A stretch of 64,000 nt of DNA from Paraescarpia echinospica (Eukaryota; Annelida; Polychaeta; Sabellida; Siboglinidae). Below are positions 1 through 56,800 of this stretch, piece after piece; positions within the stretch are counted from its first letter, which is position 1; every line of letters begins with the position of its first letter. The notes beneath the pieces are model-generated. The model was not told the origin of the DNA and searched no databases. It saw only the letters and a list, made by a program, of their open reading frames with translations. The translations under genes were made by a program, and so were the position numbers. The DNA is taken from the NCBI GenBank assembly GCA_020002185.1, contig CM034543.1, positions 4,620,413-4,684,412 on the forward strand. Reading direction: 5' to 3'.

Positions 1-1197
1 TGCATTCATGCAACCCGAGTATATCACATGATTCACTCACAGCATATTCTCTTGATTTAATAGGATTCAATAACAGGTGCATATTTGCATTAATCTGGCC
101 TTGAGAGGGTTAATACAACTTTTTAAACTGCAGTGATGGCAATGAATAGATAACGGACAACTATATGGCCCAGTAATTATTGTTATCCACAGTTGTCACA
201 ACACTGACTTCAAAGACAAAGCAATCAATGGAACCAAGGCACAGATGGTAAAGGTCCTCACACTGAGCAGTGTTCATGCACAAAGACTGGACTAAATGTC
301 ACTTGAGTCTACTGTCTAGTGACGTTGACGTTCTCACATTGTCTGCTGCAGCAAACACAACTGAGATAAGGAAAACATAAACAGACACAGTCTTCTTGTC
401 TCAGGCGACATTGTTTTAAGGAAAACGACACCAAGATTAGAAGTTGGACATACATTCAAAGTGGGAGAAAGCTAAATGAAGCACTGAAATGTAGAATATA
501 CAGTTATAATAGCATGGTGCCATAACTGAAATCAATATGTTGGCAACATTAGGCTATCAAGAATTGTTTTTATTTGGCAATGCCAACACTCATAAACGTT
601 GTATATCATCATTGTAGCAATGTGTCTCAGTTCTAGTTCATTTTAAACATTTATTATCTATTGTTATCTAGCATATTATTTTAATAACAAAGTTAATACA
701 TTTATATTAACTCCATGTGGAATAAGCAAATAAATTACTGATTATAATTTTTGCTACCATCATTCCTCATAAAATTCAAAGTAAATGCGACAATATGTGA
801 TAAACCATTAAAAACATGATGAACAACAGTTTTGATTAAAAAATTGTTTCAGTGCATAAAGAACTTTTGAGTAGATGTTAGCCACTAACAAAGCTAATTT
901 GACAAAATTGATGACAACAGCACCATAAAATGGTTAAATGAATTTTACACATATTCACGTAACTGTATACAAGCCCAGAAGACACGCGCAGCATTGCAGC
1001 CTGACATCACAATGCTACCTTTGGGCAGTGACTGTAAGGTAACAATAAGAGTTAGCAAACACTGGCTGGATTTGAACTAATAGCATGGAAACATCTGGAA
1101 ACTGGAATTTGTCAACTTTATACCCTTCAAAGTCTCTGTTTAAGGTAAATCAACTGCAGATACTTCAAAAAATAACTGATGATGAACGGAGACTTAC
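1..1197. other. WDR19 intron 27 (partial), no recognised element
   Basis: AT-rich non-coding sequence between the last placed WDR19 exon and the window edge. I see no convincing exon, tandem array or inverted repeat in it. The next WDR19 exon (family sequence after QYSRALKHF) is not visible here and must lie to the left. Confidence 0.6.
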
Positions 1198-44598
<43,401 letters not shown>

Positions 44599-44915
44599 TT
44601 TCGTCGCGCAGTAACCGAAGTTTTAAAACGATTGTATGTTTACGAATCAATCCTAATATGTTTAAATTCCTCTTGACATAGCGTCGGCGGCCCAGCAACT
44701 GGAATGCCTAGACATGCGCACCTAGGTATGTACTGTCACGGTAACATATTCTACCCTATAAATATATTCTTTCAGAGTTTTATTTACACTATTACAGTTT
44801 ATTTTATAAAGTTTAGCACAGTGACATATAAGAAGGTGACATTTATTATATAAAGATCTAAATCACATTTAAAACGTTTACTTTGAAATCGCAAGGCATG
44901 GCTTAAAATTTACCA
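44599..44915. promoter_or_regulatory. Putative bidirectional promoter / WDR19 5' UTR region
   Basis: This stretch lies between the WDR19 start codon (minus strand, 44598) and the first candidate GUF1 exon (plus strand). A TATAAATA motif at 44757-44764 points towards GUF1. The layout suggests divergent transcription from one promoter region, but no start site can be read from sequence alone. A short GTGTCAGTGACACT-type palindromic stretch lies nearby at about 44465-44500, inside WDR19 intron 1. Confidence 0.4.
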
Positions 44916-44992
44916 ATGGCTATTATTTCTGGATACATTAGGATGACCTTATGGAGCTGTCAACTTGATTTTGTCGTCTGCTTTTCGGTTTT
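44916..44992 (+). CDS. GUF1: GUF1 candidate exon 1 (mitochondrial presequence), tentative
   Basis: ATG at 44916, 77 nt, then donor GTAACT. It ends in phase 2, which is what candidate exon 2 needs, and begins [17 protein letters not shown], few acidic residues as in presequences. An alternative is the ATG at 45007 ([19 protein letters not shown], basic and amphipathic), which lacks a strong donor in the right phase. Only a transcript can decide. Confidence 0.25.
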
Positions 44993-47818
44993 GTAACTTG
45001 GCAGTTATGGATCGATTATTTGTTCGGTTGTGTCCATTATGTGCCACGATCCTCAAGAGACTCCCTTCAGAATTCGGTCCTCGTACACATTGGAAAAGGC
45101 GTGTATTGCATATTTTAGTGCATACAATACGTATTATCGCCCAAACTGTTGTCCTCGGCCGCTGCCAGGGCAAACACGAACATGCTTTTCATGCGTTGAT
45201 AGTTTCGGGACCAATACAAATTTTGCACGTTAAGCCCGAACCCATATTTTACAATTAAACGCTCACATACAACCGCCAAACTTCTCCAGATATATCTACT
45301 ACTATACATTTGATATACCCGGGTCACCCCTCAAACTCACAACCTCGGCTCAGGCTCAGAACTTGTGAAGCCTGAGGCGGAAGGGCTTCAGACCCCTTCT
45401 TTGAGTAGTCACCTAGTGTAATTTACCACCAAAAACGTGAAAGACACATACTCAAAGCAAGACAACACCAAGGGCAATGCCAATGGAATCACTAGGAGGA
45501 ACGTTGCCTGTCTTTCAGAATAGACACTATGTCTATGAGCCTCATAATCATTTATGAGCCATTTGTCCCTTGTATCTGGAGTCTATGCCAGGGGAAGTAA
45601 ATAAATTCCCATGAAGGCAAATAGAAAAAACCTGTCTTAGCTGGGATCTCATTCTCTAATCTCCCATTGGCGTTAATGTACGAAAATGAACCCTGCCAAT
45701 TAATAGTAGAAAACAAGTACACTGTTTATCCATTGCTGTAATATGCCTACGCAGCCGCTGGGTTACCCTCTAGCAGTGAAGAAGTTTGGTGGTTCTTTAT
45801 GTCTTTTTTAATAGTTAAAGAAAGGTGTTTGGAAAAGTACCAAACATTGTGACAACAGACATGAAATATGGCAACTCATAACCATTTGTTAAGAAAGTCT
45901 CATAGGTAGAAACTTGCATGTTTATGTGGTTAGTGTGCATATTTCACCAAGATCAAATAAATTATATTCCCTGAAAAGTAAAAGGGGAGACAACGTTCTA
46001 TATCATTCCAGATCTAGAGGTAATAAGCCGAGTTAAGTAGACATAAGTTACATGACTCGCTTTCACTAACATGTGTGCTTTAAGTACGATTTTCATCTGA
46101 AACTTTCCTGGTGGTAAAGATCTACTATTTTGGAATATGATGTCATGTTTAATTACAGTTAAGCCTTTCTGTCTTTCAACCATTGGTTGGTTAAATGCTG
46201 CTTATTAATAGTATGTTTGTTTGTTTGTTTTGTCTTTCAGGTGGGATTCCTTCATTGTTATCAGACCAGCATCTGGCTCGGCCGACTCTCTCCAATGGAA
46301 GACAAAGGTGGGACTTCTGACTCTTGTCTCCACCAAGAAGTTGGTGTCCCCAAGAAACAATATTTTACAGATTACTTCATCAACACACAAGTTCAATTGC
46401 AGTGCCCTCTACTTATTCATTTGTTTATATATTTTAGATTTTTGTTCTGCCAATGGTACTTTATTGTATAGTTATTTGTGCTTTAGTTTGTCTCATTTTG
46501 TTTTGTTTAGCCAAGTCGTACAATACTTATAGGATCACAAAGACATTCCTCCATGGCATGTAGCAATCGATCACAACATGTTGACTATTCAGGAAATCTT
46601 TATCCAGGCAAGGACCAGTAGATTACAGTGTAGCTACCGAGTGTTTCTGTTAGAACCGTAAAATAAATCAAAATACAGGGTGTTGCATTATTATTAAACA
46701 GAATAGTCATCTATTTTTCTGTTGTAAATTTTTCTGTTGTAAATAAATGTTTTTCTTCAGAAAATCGATATGACAGAGTTCCCTTTGGAGCGTGTGAGAA
46801 ACTTCAGCATCATTGCTCACGTGGATCATGGGAAAAGTACCTTGGCGGACAGACTGCTCGAACTGACAGGTTCAGTATGAGACCGACTCATAACAATGTA
46901 GATCAATACCACTTTCACTGGCTATTATGTAACACTTCCCTTTTTTTTAGAATGACATTTACATTTATTCCAACCGGAGATTTTAGTACTTAATACGTGG
47001 CCTGCCACAGCAACGTAGATATTAAGTTGCACAAATGCGAGCTTTAAAATGATTCCTCATTTGTTGAAATATCGTCAGTAGTTTTTGACTTATTGCTAAA
47101 ATTGAAGCTGCTTTTTAAAAGTTACCTTTTGAAAAACGAGTTCAATTTCACTCATATCTTCTATGTTTTCTTAATATGTGTATTCATAAATGATTGATGG
47201 GACATGACCTAGACAGCTATTTTTGGCTCATGTGCATAATAGGTCTGTGCCACTTAATACCTGGTTCCACACATTTGGAGAGTGAGTTACCACCCGATTC
47301 ATCCACTGTTGGGTGAGCAGCAAACACAGAAGACATTAAACCTAAATATCTGTATGTTTTTTAATGGGTTGAAGTGGATGAATGTAGAAAGAAGTGAGTG
47401 AACCTCAACACCTGGTTACAATTCGTTGTCTGTGTCACAGGAACGATATCCACATCAACGAAGAATGAGCAGGTGTTGGACAAACTGCAAGTGGAACGAG
47501 AGCGTGGTATCACAGTGAAGGCCCAGACAGCGTCACTTGTGCACGAGTATAACGGCACAAAGTACTTACTCAACCTCATCGACACACCGGTAAGTACACC
47601 CATCTTATTGTCCTTTGTACTTACAGTTTATTCACTCAAAAGTGTGTATGTGTGCTGCGTGTGTTTTTGTGTGTGTGTGTTTGTGTGTGTGTACACACGT
47701 GTGTGTGTGTTAGTGTATGTGTGTGTGTCAATGTGTGTGTGTGTCAGTGTGTGTGTGTGTCAGTGTGTGTGTGCGTGTGTCAGTGTGTGTGTGTGTGTGT
47801 GTCAGTGTGTGTGCATGT

Positions 47819-47855
<37 letters not shown>

Positions 47856-50800
47856 AGTGTATGTATGTGTTGGCAGTGTGTGTATGTGTGTCAGTGTGTG
47901 TGCATGTGTCAGTGTGTGTGCGTGTGTCAGTGTATGTATGTGTGGGCAGTGTGTGTATGTGTCAGTGTGTGTATGTGTGCATGTGTCAGTCTGTGTGTAT
48001 GTGTGTCAGTGTACAGGCATGCTTGCGTGCGTGCGTGCGTGTGTTTTCTTCATAAACACTGCATCTCGTGCACCAAACTTAACTGGGTTCATTTGCAACC
48101 CTCCCAGAAGAAAAGTATTTATATTTTGTTGGTTAAGTATTCTTACCAGCCTTAGAGCTCACACCGGATGTTAGAAGGATATCAATTGATTTTTTATATT
48201 TTATGCAGTTGTTCTGAGGTTCGTTGATCAGTTTGGGACATTTTATGTAACTTCACTGCTCATATTACATCATAACAAACTCCAGGAAACCATCATCTAT
48301 GTATCTGTGTATGTAGCACAATCCAGAGGTGTATTTGCTAGTTATAATAATTATAATAGGAATTTAATATTAAATAGGGTAGAAGTCCATATTCCTGATA
48401 TACTTCTGAAAATGGCACAACTTGAGAGCTACCTGACACTTGTACATAGGTGCACGGTGTAGTATTGTTGGTTTCTTGTCCACAGTTGGTTGTACTTTCC
48501 ATTGTCAGGGACATGTTGATTTCAACTACGAAGTGTCAAGGTCACTAGCAGCCTGCCAAGGAGTGATTCTGTTGGTTGACGCCAATCAGGTAACCTTTTG
48601 TTTACTGAAGCAGAACAGGGCAGTTTACCTATGTATGTCTAGTAGCCAGCGATAGAGGAAGATGATTACAAGTTGAACTTTCTCCTGATTTATCTGAAGA
48701 CATCTTGCAAAATAGTATCATATCCACTCCCCTCTATCTTGCACTGCTGTCTCCACCAACTGTCTCCACTCCCCTCAATCTTGCACTGCTGTCTCCACCA
48801 ACTGTCTCCACTCCCCTCTTTCTTACACTGCTGTCTCCACCAATTGTCTCCACTCCCCTCTATTTTTCACTGCCGTCTCCACCAACTGTCTCCACTCCCC
48901 TCTTTCTTACACTGCTGTCTCCACCAATTGTCTCCACTCCCCTCTATTTTTCACTGCTGTCTCCACCAATTGTCTCCATTCCCTTCTATCTTTCACTGCT
49001 GTCTCCACCAACTGTCTCCACTCCCCTCTATCTTACACTGCTGTCTCCACCAATTGTCTCCACTCCCCTCTATTTTTCACTGCCGTCTCCACCAACTGTC
49101 TCCATTCCCTTCTATCTTTCACTGCTGTCTCCACCAACTGTCTCCACTCCCCTCTATCTTTCACTGCCGTCTCCACCAACTGTCTCCACTCCCCTCTATT
49201 TTTTACTGCCGTCCACACCAATTGTCTCCATTCCCTTCTATCTTTCACTGCCGTCTCCACCAACTGTTTCCACTCCCCTCTATCTTTCACTGCCGTCTCC
49301 ACCAACTGTCTCCACTCCCCTCTATCTTTCACTGCCGTCTCCACCAACTGTCTCCACTCCTGTCTATCTTTCACTGCTGTCTCCACCAACTGTCTCCACT
49401 CCCCTCTATCTTTCACTGCTGTCTCCACCAACTGTCTGCACTCCCCTCTATCTTTCACTGCTGCCTCCACCAACTGTCTCCACTCCCCTCTATCTTTCAC
49501 TGCTGTCTCCAACAACTGTCTCCACTCCCCTCTATCTTTCACTGCTGTCTCCACCAACTGTCTCCACGCCCCTCTATCTTTCACTGCTGTCTCCACCAAC
49601 TGTCTCCACTCCCCTCTATCTTTCACTGCTGTCTCCACCAACCGTCTCCACTCCCCTCTATCTTTCTCTGCTGTCTCCACCAACCGTCTCCACTTCCCAC
49701 TATCTTTCACTGCTGTCTCCACCAACTCTCCACTCCTCTCTATCTTGCACTGCTGTCTCCACCAACTGTCTCCACTCCCCTCTATCTTTCACTGCTGTCT
49801 CCACCAACTGTCTCCACGCCCCTCTATCTTTCACTGCTGTCTCCACCAACTGTCTCCACTCCCCTCTATCTTTCACTGCTGTCTCCACCAACCGTCTCCA
49901 CTCCCCTCTATCTTTCACTGCTGTCTCCACCAACTGCTCTCCCTCCCGTCCTATCTTTCACTGCTGTCTCCACCAGCTGTCTCCACTCCCCTCATCTTTC
50001 CTGCTGTCTCCTAGCTGTCTCCTCCCCTCTGCTCTTTCACTGCTGTCTCCAACAACTGTCTCCCTCCCCTCTATCTTTCCTGCTGTCTCTCACCGCTGTC
50101 TCCACGCCCTCTATCTTTCCTGCTGTGTCTCCACCAACTGTCTCCACTCCCCTCTGTCTTTCCTGCTGTCTTCTGGCTTTGTCTCCAATACCCCTCTATC
50201 CCTCTATCTTTCCTGTCTCCACCAGTCTCCACTCCCCCACTATCTTTCCTGCTGTCTCCATCAGCTCTCCACTCCTCTCTGTCTTGCCTGCTGTCCTGCA
50301 CCAGCTGTCTCCACTCCCTCTATCTTTCACTGCTGTCTCCACCTGTCCGGCCCTCCTATCTTTCACTGCTGTCTCCACCAGCAGTCTCACTTCCCCACTA
50401 TCTTCGCTGCTGTCTCCACCAGCCATCCTCATCTTCACTGCTGTCTCCTGCTTCTTCCTCCCCTCTATCTTTCACTGCTGTCTCCACCAACAGTCTCCAC
50501 TTCCCACTATCTTTCGCTGCTGTCTCCACCAACCGTCTCCACCCCCCTCTATCTTTCACTGCTGTCTCCACCAACCGTCTCCACCCCCCTCTATATTTCA
50601 CTGCTGTCTCCACCAACCGTCTCCACTCCCCTCTATCTTTCACTGCTGTCTCCATCAACCGTCTCCACCCCCCACTATCTTGCACTGCTGTCTCCACCTA
50701 CTGTCTCCACTCCCCTCTATCTTTCACTGCTGTCTCCACCAACTGTCTCCATTCCCCTCTATCTTTCACTGCTGTCTCCACCAACAGTCTCCACTCCTCT

Positions 50801-53800
50801 CTATCTTTCACTGCTGTCTCCACCAACTGTCTCCACTCCCCTCTATCTTTCACTGCTGTCTCCACCAACTGTCTCCACTCCCCTCTATCTTTCACTGCTG
50901 TCTCCACCAACAGTCTCCACTCCCCTCTATCTTGCACTGCTGTCTCCACCAACTGTCTCCACTCCTCTCTATCTTTCACTGCTGTCTCCACCAACTGTCT
51001 CCACTCCCGTCTATCTTTCATTGCTGTCTCCACCAACAGTCTCCACTCCCCTCTATCTTTCACTGCTGTCTCCACCAACTGTCTCCACTCCCCTCTATCT
51101 TTCACTGCTGTCTTCACCAACTGTCTCCACGCCCCTCTATCTTTCACTACTGTCTCCACCAACAGTCTCCATTCCCCTCTATCTTTCATTGCTGTCTCCA
51201 CCAACTGTCTCCACTCCCCTCTATCTTTCACTCTCATTCTCTACTCCTCTCAATCTCTCCAAATGTTTCTGTACAATCTTCCCATCTCGGACTTGGATAG
51301 ACAAAATAAACTTCCAAATTTGCTATATTAAAGAAAATAAGAACATTTTGTCTGTTCTATGCTGTTAGGGAGGTAATTCACACCAGTTCTTTAACCTTTC
51401 ATGCTGTTAATATTATTATGAAAACTGCAGTCCTTACAGCCATTCATGTCTCGATGTCCACAGGGTGTACAGGCCCAGACTGTTGCCAACTTCTACCTAG
51501 CTTTTGAGGCAGAACTCGCAATTATCCCTGTCATGAACAAGATTGATCTGAAGGTGGCAAGACCAGACGTCATCATGAAACAGATTGTAAACATGTTTGA
51601 CTTTCATCCGGACGAAATACTTCGAGTAGGTGCAGGTGGAATGCACCCAGCTGTGCCATGCAGTTGTGTGCATTGTGGGGTGTGGTGGCCACGGGGTTGG
51701 GGTTTCAATCGCATGGTGGCCAAGAGGTTGGGGTTTCAATCGCACTACTGACCACTATGCAAATGAGTTCTTTTAGACATATCCAATACATGAATTTTTA
51801 CCTTGACCAGACTTTTGTCGGTGTAGCACACCAACTTCATCAGTACATGTGACATATGACGTCGTCGTACATGTGACAGTTCATAATTCCCCTCATCTCG
51901 GTTGATTGGGTTCTGGCATTTCTGATCCATAATGATGAAAGTCTCTACAAGGTAAAAGTTCACATATTGGATATGTCTCAAAGTACTCATTTGCATAGAA
52001 ATGAACTATCATGAAGAATTTCTTACCACTGTTTCAAAACTTGGGCAATTTCATTCAACCCACTTTGCCTGTGTCATTATTTGTAAGTGTTCTCGTTTAG
52101 AAAAAGTTCCCATTTTGAAAATTCTCACATTTTATGTTCTAATTTTTATACGTTGATACATTTTAAGATTTTGAAAATTATCTCATTTTGAAACTGTTTT
52201 ACTTTAAGAATGATCCGTTGCAATCCTTATGACAGTAGAAATCAGCAAGTGATAGAAGAAACTGACTCTACCCTTCATATTCCACCAGATTTCAGCAAAG
52301 AAGGGTTTGGGGATAGAAGATGTTCTGAAGGCAGTGATTGAGAAGATCCCTCCCCCCAAGGGTGATGTCAACGCCCCTCTCAAGGCCCTCATCTTTGACT
52401 CATGCTACGAGAAGTACCGGGGCGCTATGTGTAGCATAGCAATGAGAGATGGCTCTGTTAAGAAAGGTAACAGTAATAACAATTAGGGTATAGTTTTACT
52501 ATCCCGGATAGTCACCCCTAATTGCTATAGTATCCTGTAAGCTAACTATCATTATAAATGGTCCAGTTTTACTTAATGTGAGCTAAGCTAAATATAAATA
52601 AAGTCATTCATTCATTCATTCATTCATTCATTCATTCATTTATATTGCATGCACCCAGTCAAAATTGATGGGTGGCTCCTTCGCATAGAGTTGGAGTCAG
52701 TTGCTTCACAACACCAATGATGATCCAATGATGCTGATTTGATCCACAATTGTTGATATGGGTCAGTGGACTCGGTAAATAAGTAAACGTTACGTGATGA
52801 AGTTGAAAAATCACGTATGTGAACAGTGCTACAGTGACACAAGTAAACCTGTTGCTATATTTGATCATCTATCGTTACTATCGATAGGTCAATGTGCTAT
52901 CGCTGATAACTATCGATAGTTCAATTTACTTTCGATAGTATTTCATCGCAACATCGACTATTGCGATGCATCAATAGTTTGATGTATCGTTACACCCATA
53001 TAGTAGCAGTCTAGCATACCATTGAGGGATTGTTCTGTCCAGAAAGGTAGAAAGGTAACAGTTTGAGTCATGTGTAGCATAAGTTGCATAACATTAACAA
53101 TGAGGGATGGTATAGTTAAAAAAGGTCAACTATTAAAACATGTAGCACATCGTTAACAGATAAGTAAAACATTCTAGGTACTGCTAGTTGTGTTTTTTTA
53201 AATACCCTATGCTGGCCTCTGGCTTCAGAATTTGTGGTTACTGACATTTGTCCATGTGTTGACACTGTGACCTACAGCAGTGGTTGGGTTGTAGGTCAAA
53301 AGGTCATGTCGGTGCACTGTAAGAAGACATATGAAGTTCAAGAGGTCGGCATTATGTACCCCAATGAAGTACCCACTGATGTCTTGTAAGTGTTGCATGT
53401 CATTGTCCATTACCCTGCCCTGCCCGCATGAGTTACCACCGATTCTAAACAAATCATTATTCATTTTAAACTCTCACGGATATGATGGCTATAAAAGTCC
53501 AATTCTCTGTTTGGGTGTTTAGCATCAATCTGCCAACAATTGTTATTAATCCTACAGGTGGCCACTGGGCCGAATTCAGCCCACGCGATCAGTGCTAAAT
53601 TGGTCCAGGCCGAATTTCAGCCAATTCGGTATCACTCTTTTTAAACAATTTTTGTTTTTGTTACTAGCAACTGACAGGGGAATGCAAAGTATCATTGGAA
53701 AGCTTAATTATTATTCTTCCTGTGGCATTTTTATCAATGAGTTTTATCAAGTCGTGATTCAGTAACAGCCAATCACAACCAAGCTTTCAAATGACTGTAA

Positions 53801-56800
53801 TTAGGAACTGTGGGTATTACTTATTTTATTGATATGTAAAGAAATTGATAAAGGATACGTCATGTTGTCGGACAGGTGCGCCACGGCACCCAACAGTACT
53901 AAGCCATAGGCCTATTGCCGTATCGGTTGTATTTGAATATTCTATGAAAAATATAATAAAATCAAAAGTTGTGAATATATTTGAGTGTAGTTTTCATTAT
54001 AACGCAGGTAAAATGTATAGCTACATTTGTAACAATGTATGTATAGACACACAACCACTCAATAATTATTTTGTCACCAAGCAAACTTGGGTTTCTTTAC
54101 CCTCGTTCTGACATTCATTTTCCTTATACACATGTTTTACATGGGTTTACCTACAAAATTCATATAAAAAACTTTTCAGTATATTTCCTTATTTTTTATG
54201 TACTCATTAGTTTATGTACATGGCTACGTTTATTTAATTGGACATGGAGACATACGACCACTCAGTAATTAACTAGTAGTAGGGTGAAAAAAATAGTTGT
54301 TTGCTCTTATTTTGGATACAATTTAAACAGTTATATCTTCATGATTATTTGATGTTATGTACATATTATCACTGCATAATGACATGGGGTCTTTTTGCCA
54401 ACAAAATGATAGCTCAATCATATTTTTGTGATAAATATTAGCAAAGATCTGATTTTTTAAAAGCACCCCTACAAATAGCTCCAAATTGTATACACCGTGA
54501 AAGTTTACTGTTGGTCACCTGTAGGGTTAAAGCTGTCGTTTAGCAGAGCCTGGTACTTGTAGATTAGTAGGACATGTTGGATACTAAAATTAAAAATGTT
54601 GTTAATACACAATTAGAAATTCTAAACTTGCATTGATGTTTCAATCACTGGCAGCGACTTTCATCATGAACTGTTCTTCTTCTGCTCACCAGGTGGTGGT
54701 CGTCAACAGCAGTTGAAACGGCGATGTTTGAATTTCTAGTTGTGTATAAGGAAAAATAGTTATTTAATCATTATCCCAGCTTAATAAACATTTTCACAAA
54801 TGTTGGCTACTTGTTGCAGATTAGCAGGATATGTTGGGTACTTGTTGTAGATTAGTGGGATATGTTGGGTACTTGTTGTAGATTAGTGGGATATGTTGGG
54901 TACTTGTTGCAGATTAGCAGGATATGTTGGGTACTTGTTGTAGATTAGCAGGACGTGTTGGGTACATGTTGTAGATTAGCGGGACATGTTGGGTACTTGT
55001 TGTAGATTAGCAGGACATGTTGGGTACTTGTTGTAGATTAGCAGGACATGTTGGGTACTTGTTGTAGATTAGCAGGACATTTTGGGTACTTGTTGTAGAT
55101 TAGCAGGACGTGTTGGGTACATGTTGTAGATTAGCAGGACATGTTGGGTACTTGTTATAAATTAGCAGGACATTTTGGGTACTTGTTGTAGATTAGCAGG
55201 ACATTTTGGGTACTTGTTGTAGATTAGCAGGACATGTTGGGTACTTGTTGTAAATTAGCAGGACATTTTGGGTACTTGTAGATTAGCAGGACATTTTGGG
55301 TACTTGTTGTAGATTAGCAGGACATGTTGGGTACTTGTTGTAAATTAGCAGGACATTTTGGGTACTTGTTGTAGATTAGCAGGACATTTTGGGTACTTGT
55401 TGTAGATTAGCAGGACATGTTGGGTATTTGTTGCAGATTAGCAGGACATTGGATATTTGTTGTAGATTAGCAGGACATGTTGGATACTAAAATAAAAAAT
55501 GTTGTTAATACACAATTAGAAATTCTAAACTTGCATTGATGTTTCAATCACTGGCAGCGACTTTCATCATGAACTGTTCTTCTTCTGCTCACCAGGTGGT
55601 GGTCGTCAACAGCAGTTGAAACGGCGATGTTTGAATTTCTAGTTGTGTATAAGGAAAAATAGTTATTTAATCATTATCCCAGCTTGATAAACATTTTCAC
55701 AAATGTTGGGTACTTGTTGCAGATTAGCAGGATATGTTGGGTACTTGTTGTAGATTAGTGGGATATGTTGGGTACTTGTTGCAGATTAGCAGGATATGTT
55801 GGGTACTTGTTGTAGATTAGTCGGACATGTTGGGTATTTGTAGATTAGCAGGACAAGTTGGGTACATGTTGTAGATTAGCAGGACATGTTGGGTATTTGT
55901 TGTAGATTAGCAGGACGTGTTGGGTACATGTTGTAGATTAGCGGGACATGTTGGGTACTTGTTGTAGATTAGCAGGACATGTTGGGTACTTGTTGTAGAT
56001 TAGCAGGACATGTTGGGTACTTGTTGTAGATTAGCAGGACATGTTGGGTACTTGTTGTAGATTAGCAGGACATGTTGGGTACTTGTTGTAGATTAGCAGG
56101 ACGTGTTGGGTACATGTTGTAGATTAGCAGGACATGTTGGGTACTTGTTGTAAATTAGCAGGACATTTTGGGTACTTGTTGTAGATTAGCAGGACATTTT
56201 GGGTACTTGTTGTAGATTAGCAGGACATGTTGGGTACTTGTTGTAAATTAGCAGGACATTTTGGGTACTTGTTGTAGATCAGCAGGACATTTTGGGTACT
56301 TGTTGTAGATTAGCAGGACATGTTGGGTACTTGTTGTAAATTAGCAGGACATTTTGGGTACTTGTTGTAGATTAGCAGGACATTTTGGGTACTTGTTGTA
56401 GATTAGCAGGACATGTTGGGTATTTGTTGCAGATTAGCAGGACATTGGATATTTGTTGTAGATTAGCAGGACATGTTGGGTACTTGTTGTAGATTAGCAG
56501 GACATGTTGGATACTTCTTCTTGTAGATTAGCAGGATATGTTAGGTATTTGTTGTAAATTAGCAGGACATGTTGGGTATTTGTTGTAAATTAGCAGGACA
56601 TGTTGGGTATTTGTTGTAGATTAGCAGGACATGTTGGGTACTTGTATGCCAACCTCAAGTCTACGGAGGAGGCCCAGATAGGAGACACTCTGTGCAACCC
56701 CAAACAACCAGTGGATGCCCTGCCAGGGTTCAAACCCGCCAAGGCCATGGTGAGTAGAAGACTGGGAGAGTTTTGTTGTCACTTCCAGTTGATGTTCTCT

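Larger units (their letters stand above)
54545..56619. repeat. 31-bp minisatellite copying GUF1 exon 9 acceptor
   Basis: About 55 units TTGTTGTAG|ATTAGCAGGA…GGTAC. The exon starts ATTAGCAGGACATGTTGGGT right after TTGTTGTAG, so each unit is the acceptor plus about 22 exon bases. Two copies of a 141-bp element and their flanks lie inside the array. Confidence 0.93.

Noticed and set aside
44949..45258. Overlapping frames on both strands near 45.0-45.25 kb as separate genes
   Set aside because: No family recognised; at most a GUF1 5' exon candidate, kept only as an alternative.
47398..48174. 258-codon Cys/Val-rich frame
   Set aside because: It starts in GUF1 exon 4 sequence and runs on through a (TG)n tract past the GTAAGT donor; the intron part is not coding.
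48673..51368. Open frames of 875 and 887 codons on the plus strand and several on the minus strand
   Set aside because: They are read-through of a stop-free 42-bp minisatellite, open in multiple frames, inside a GUF1 intron and without any domain.
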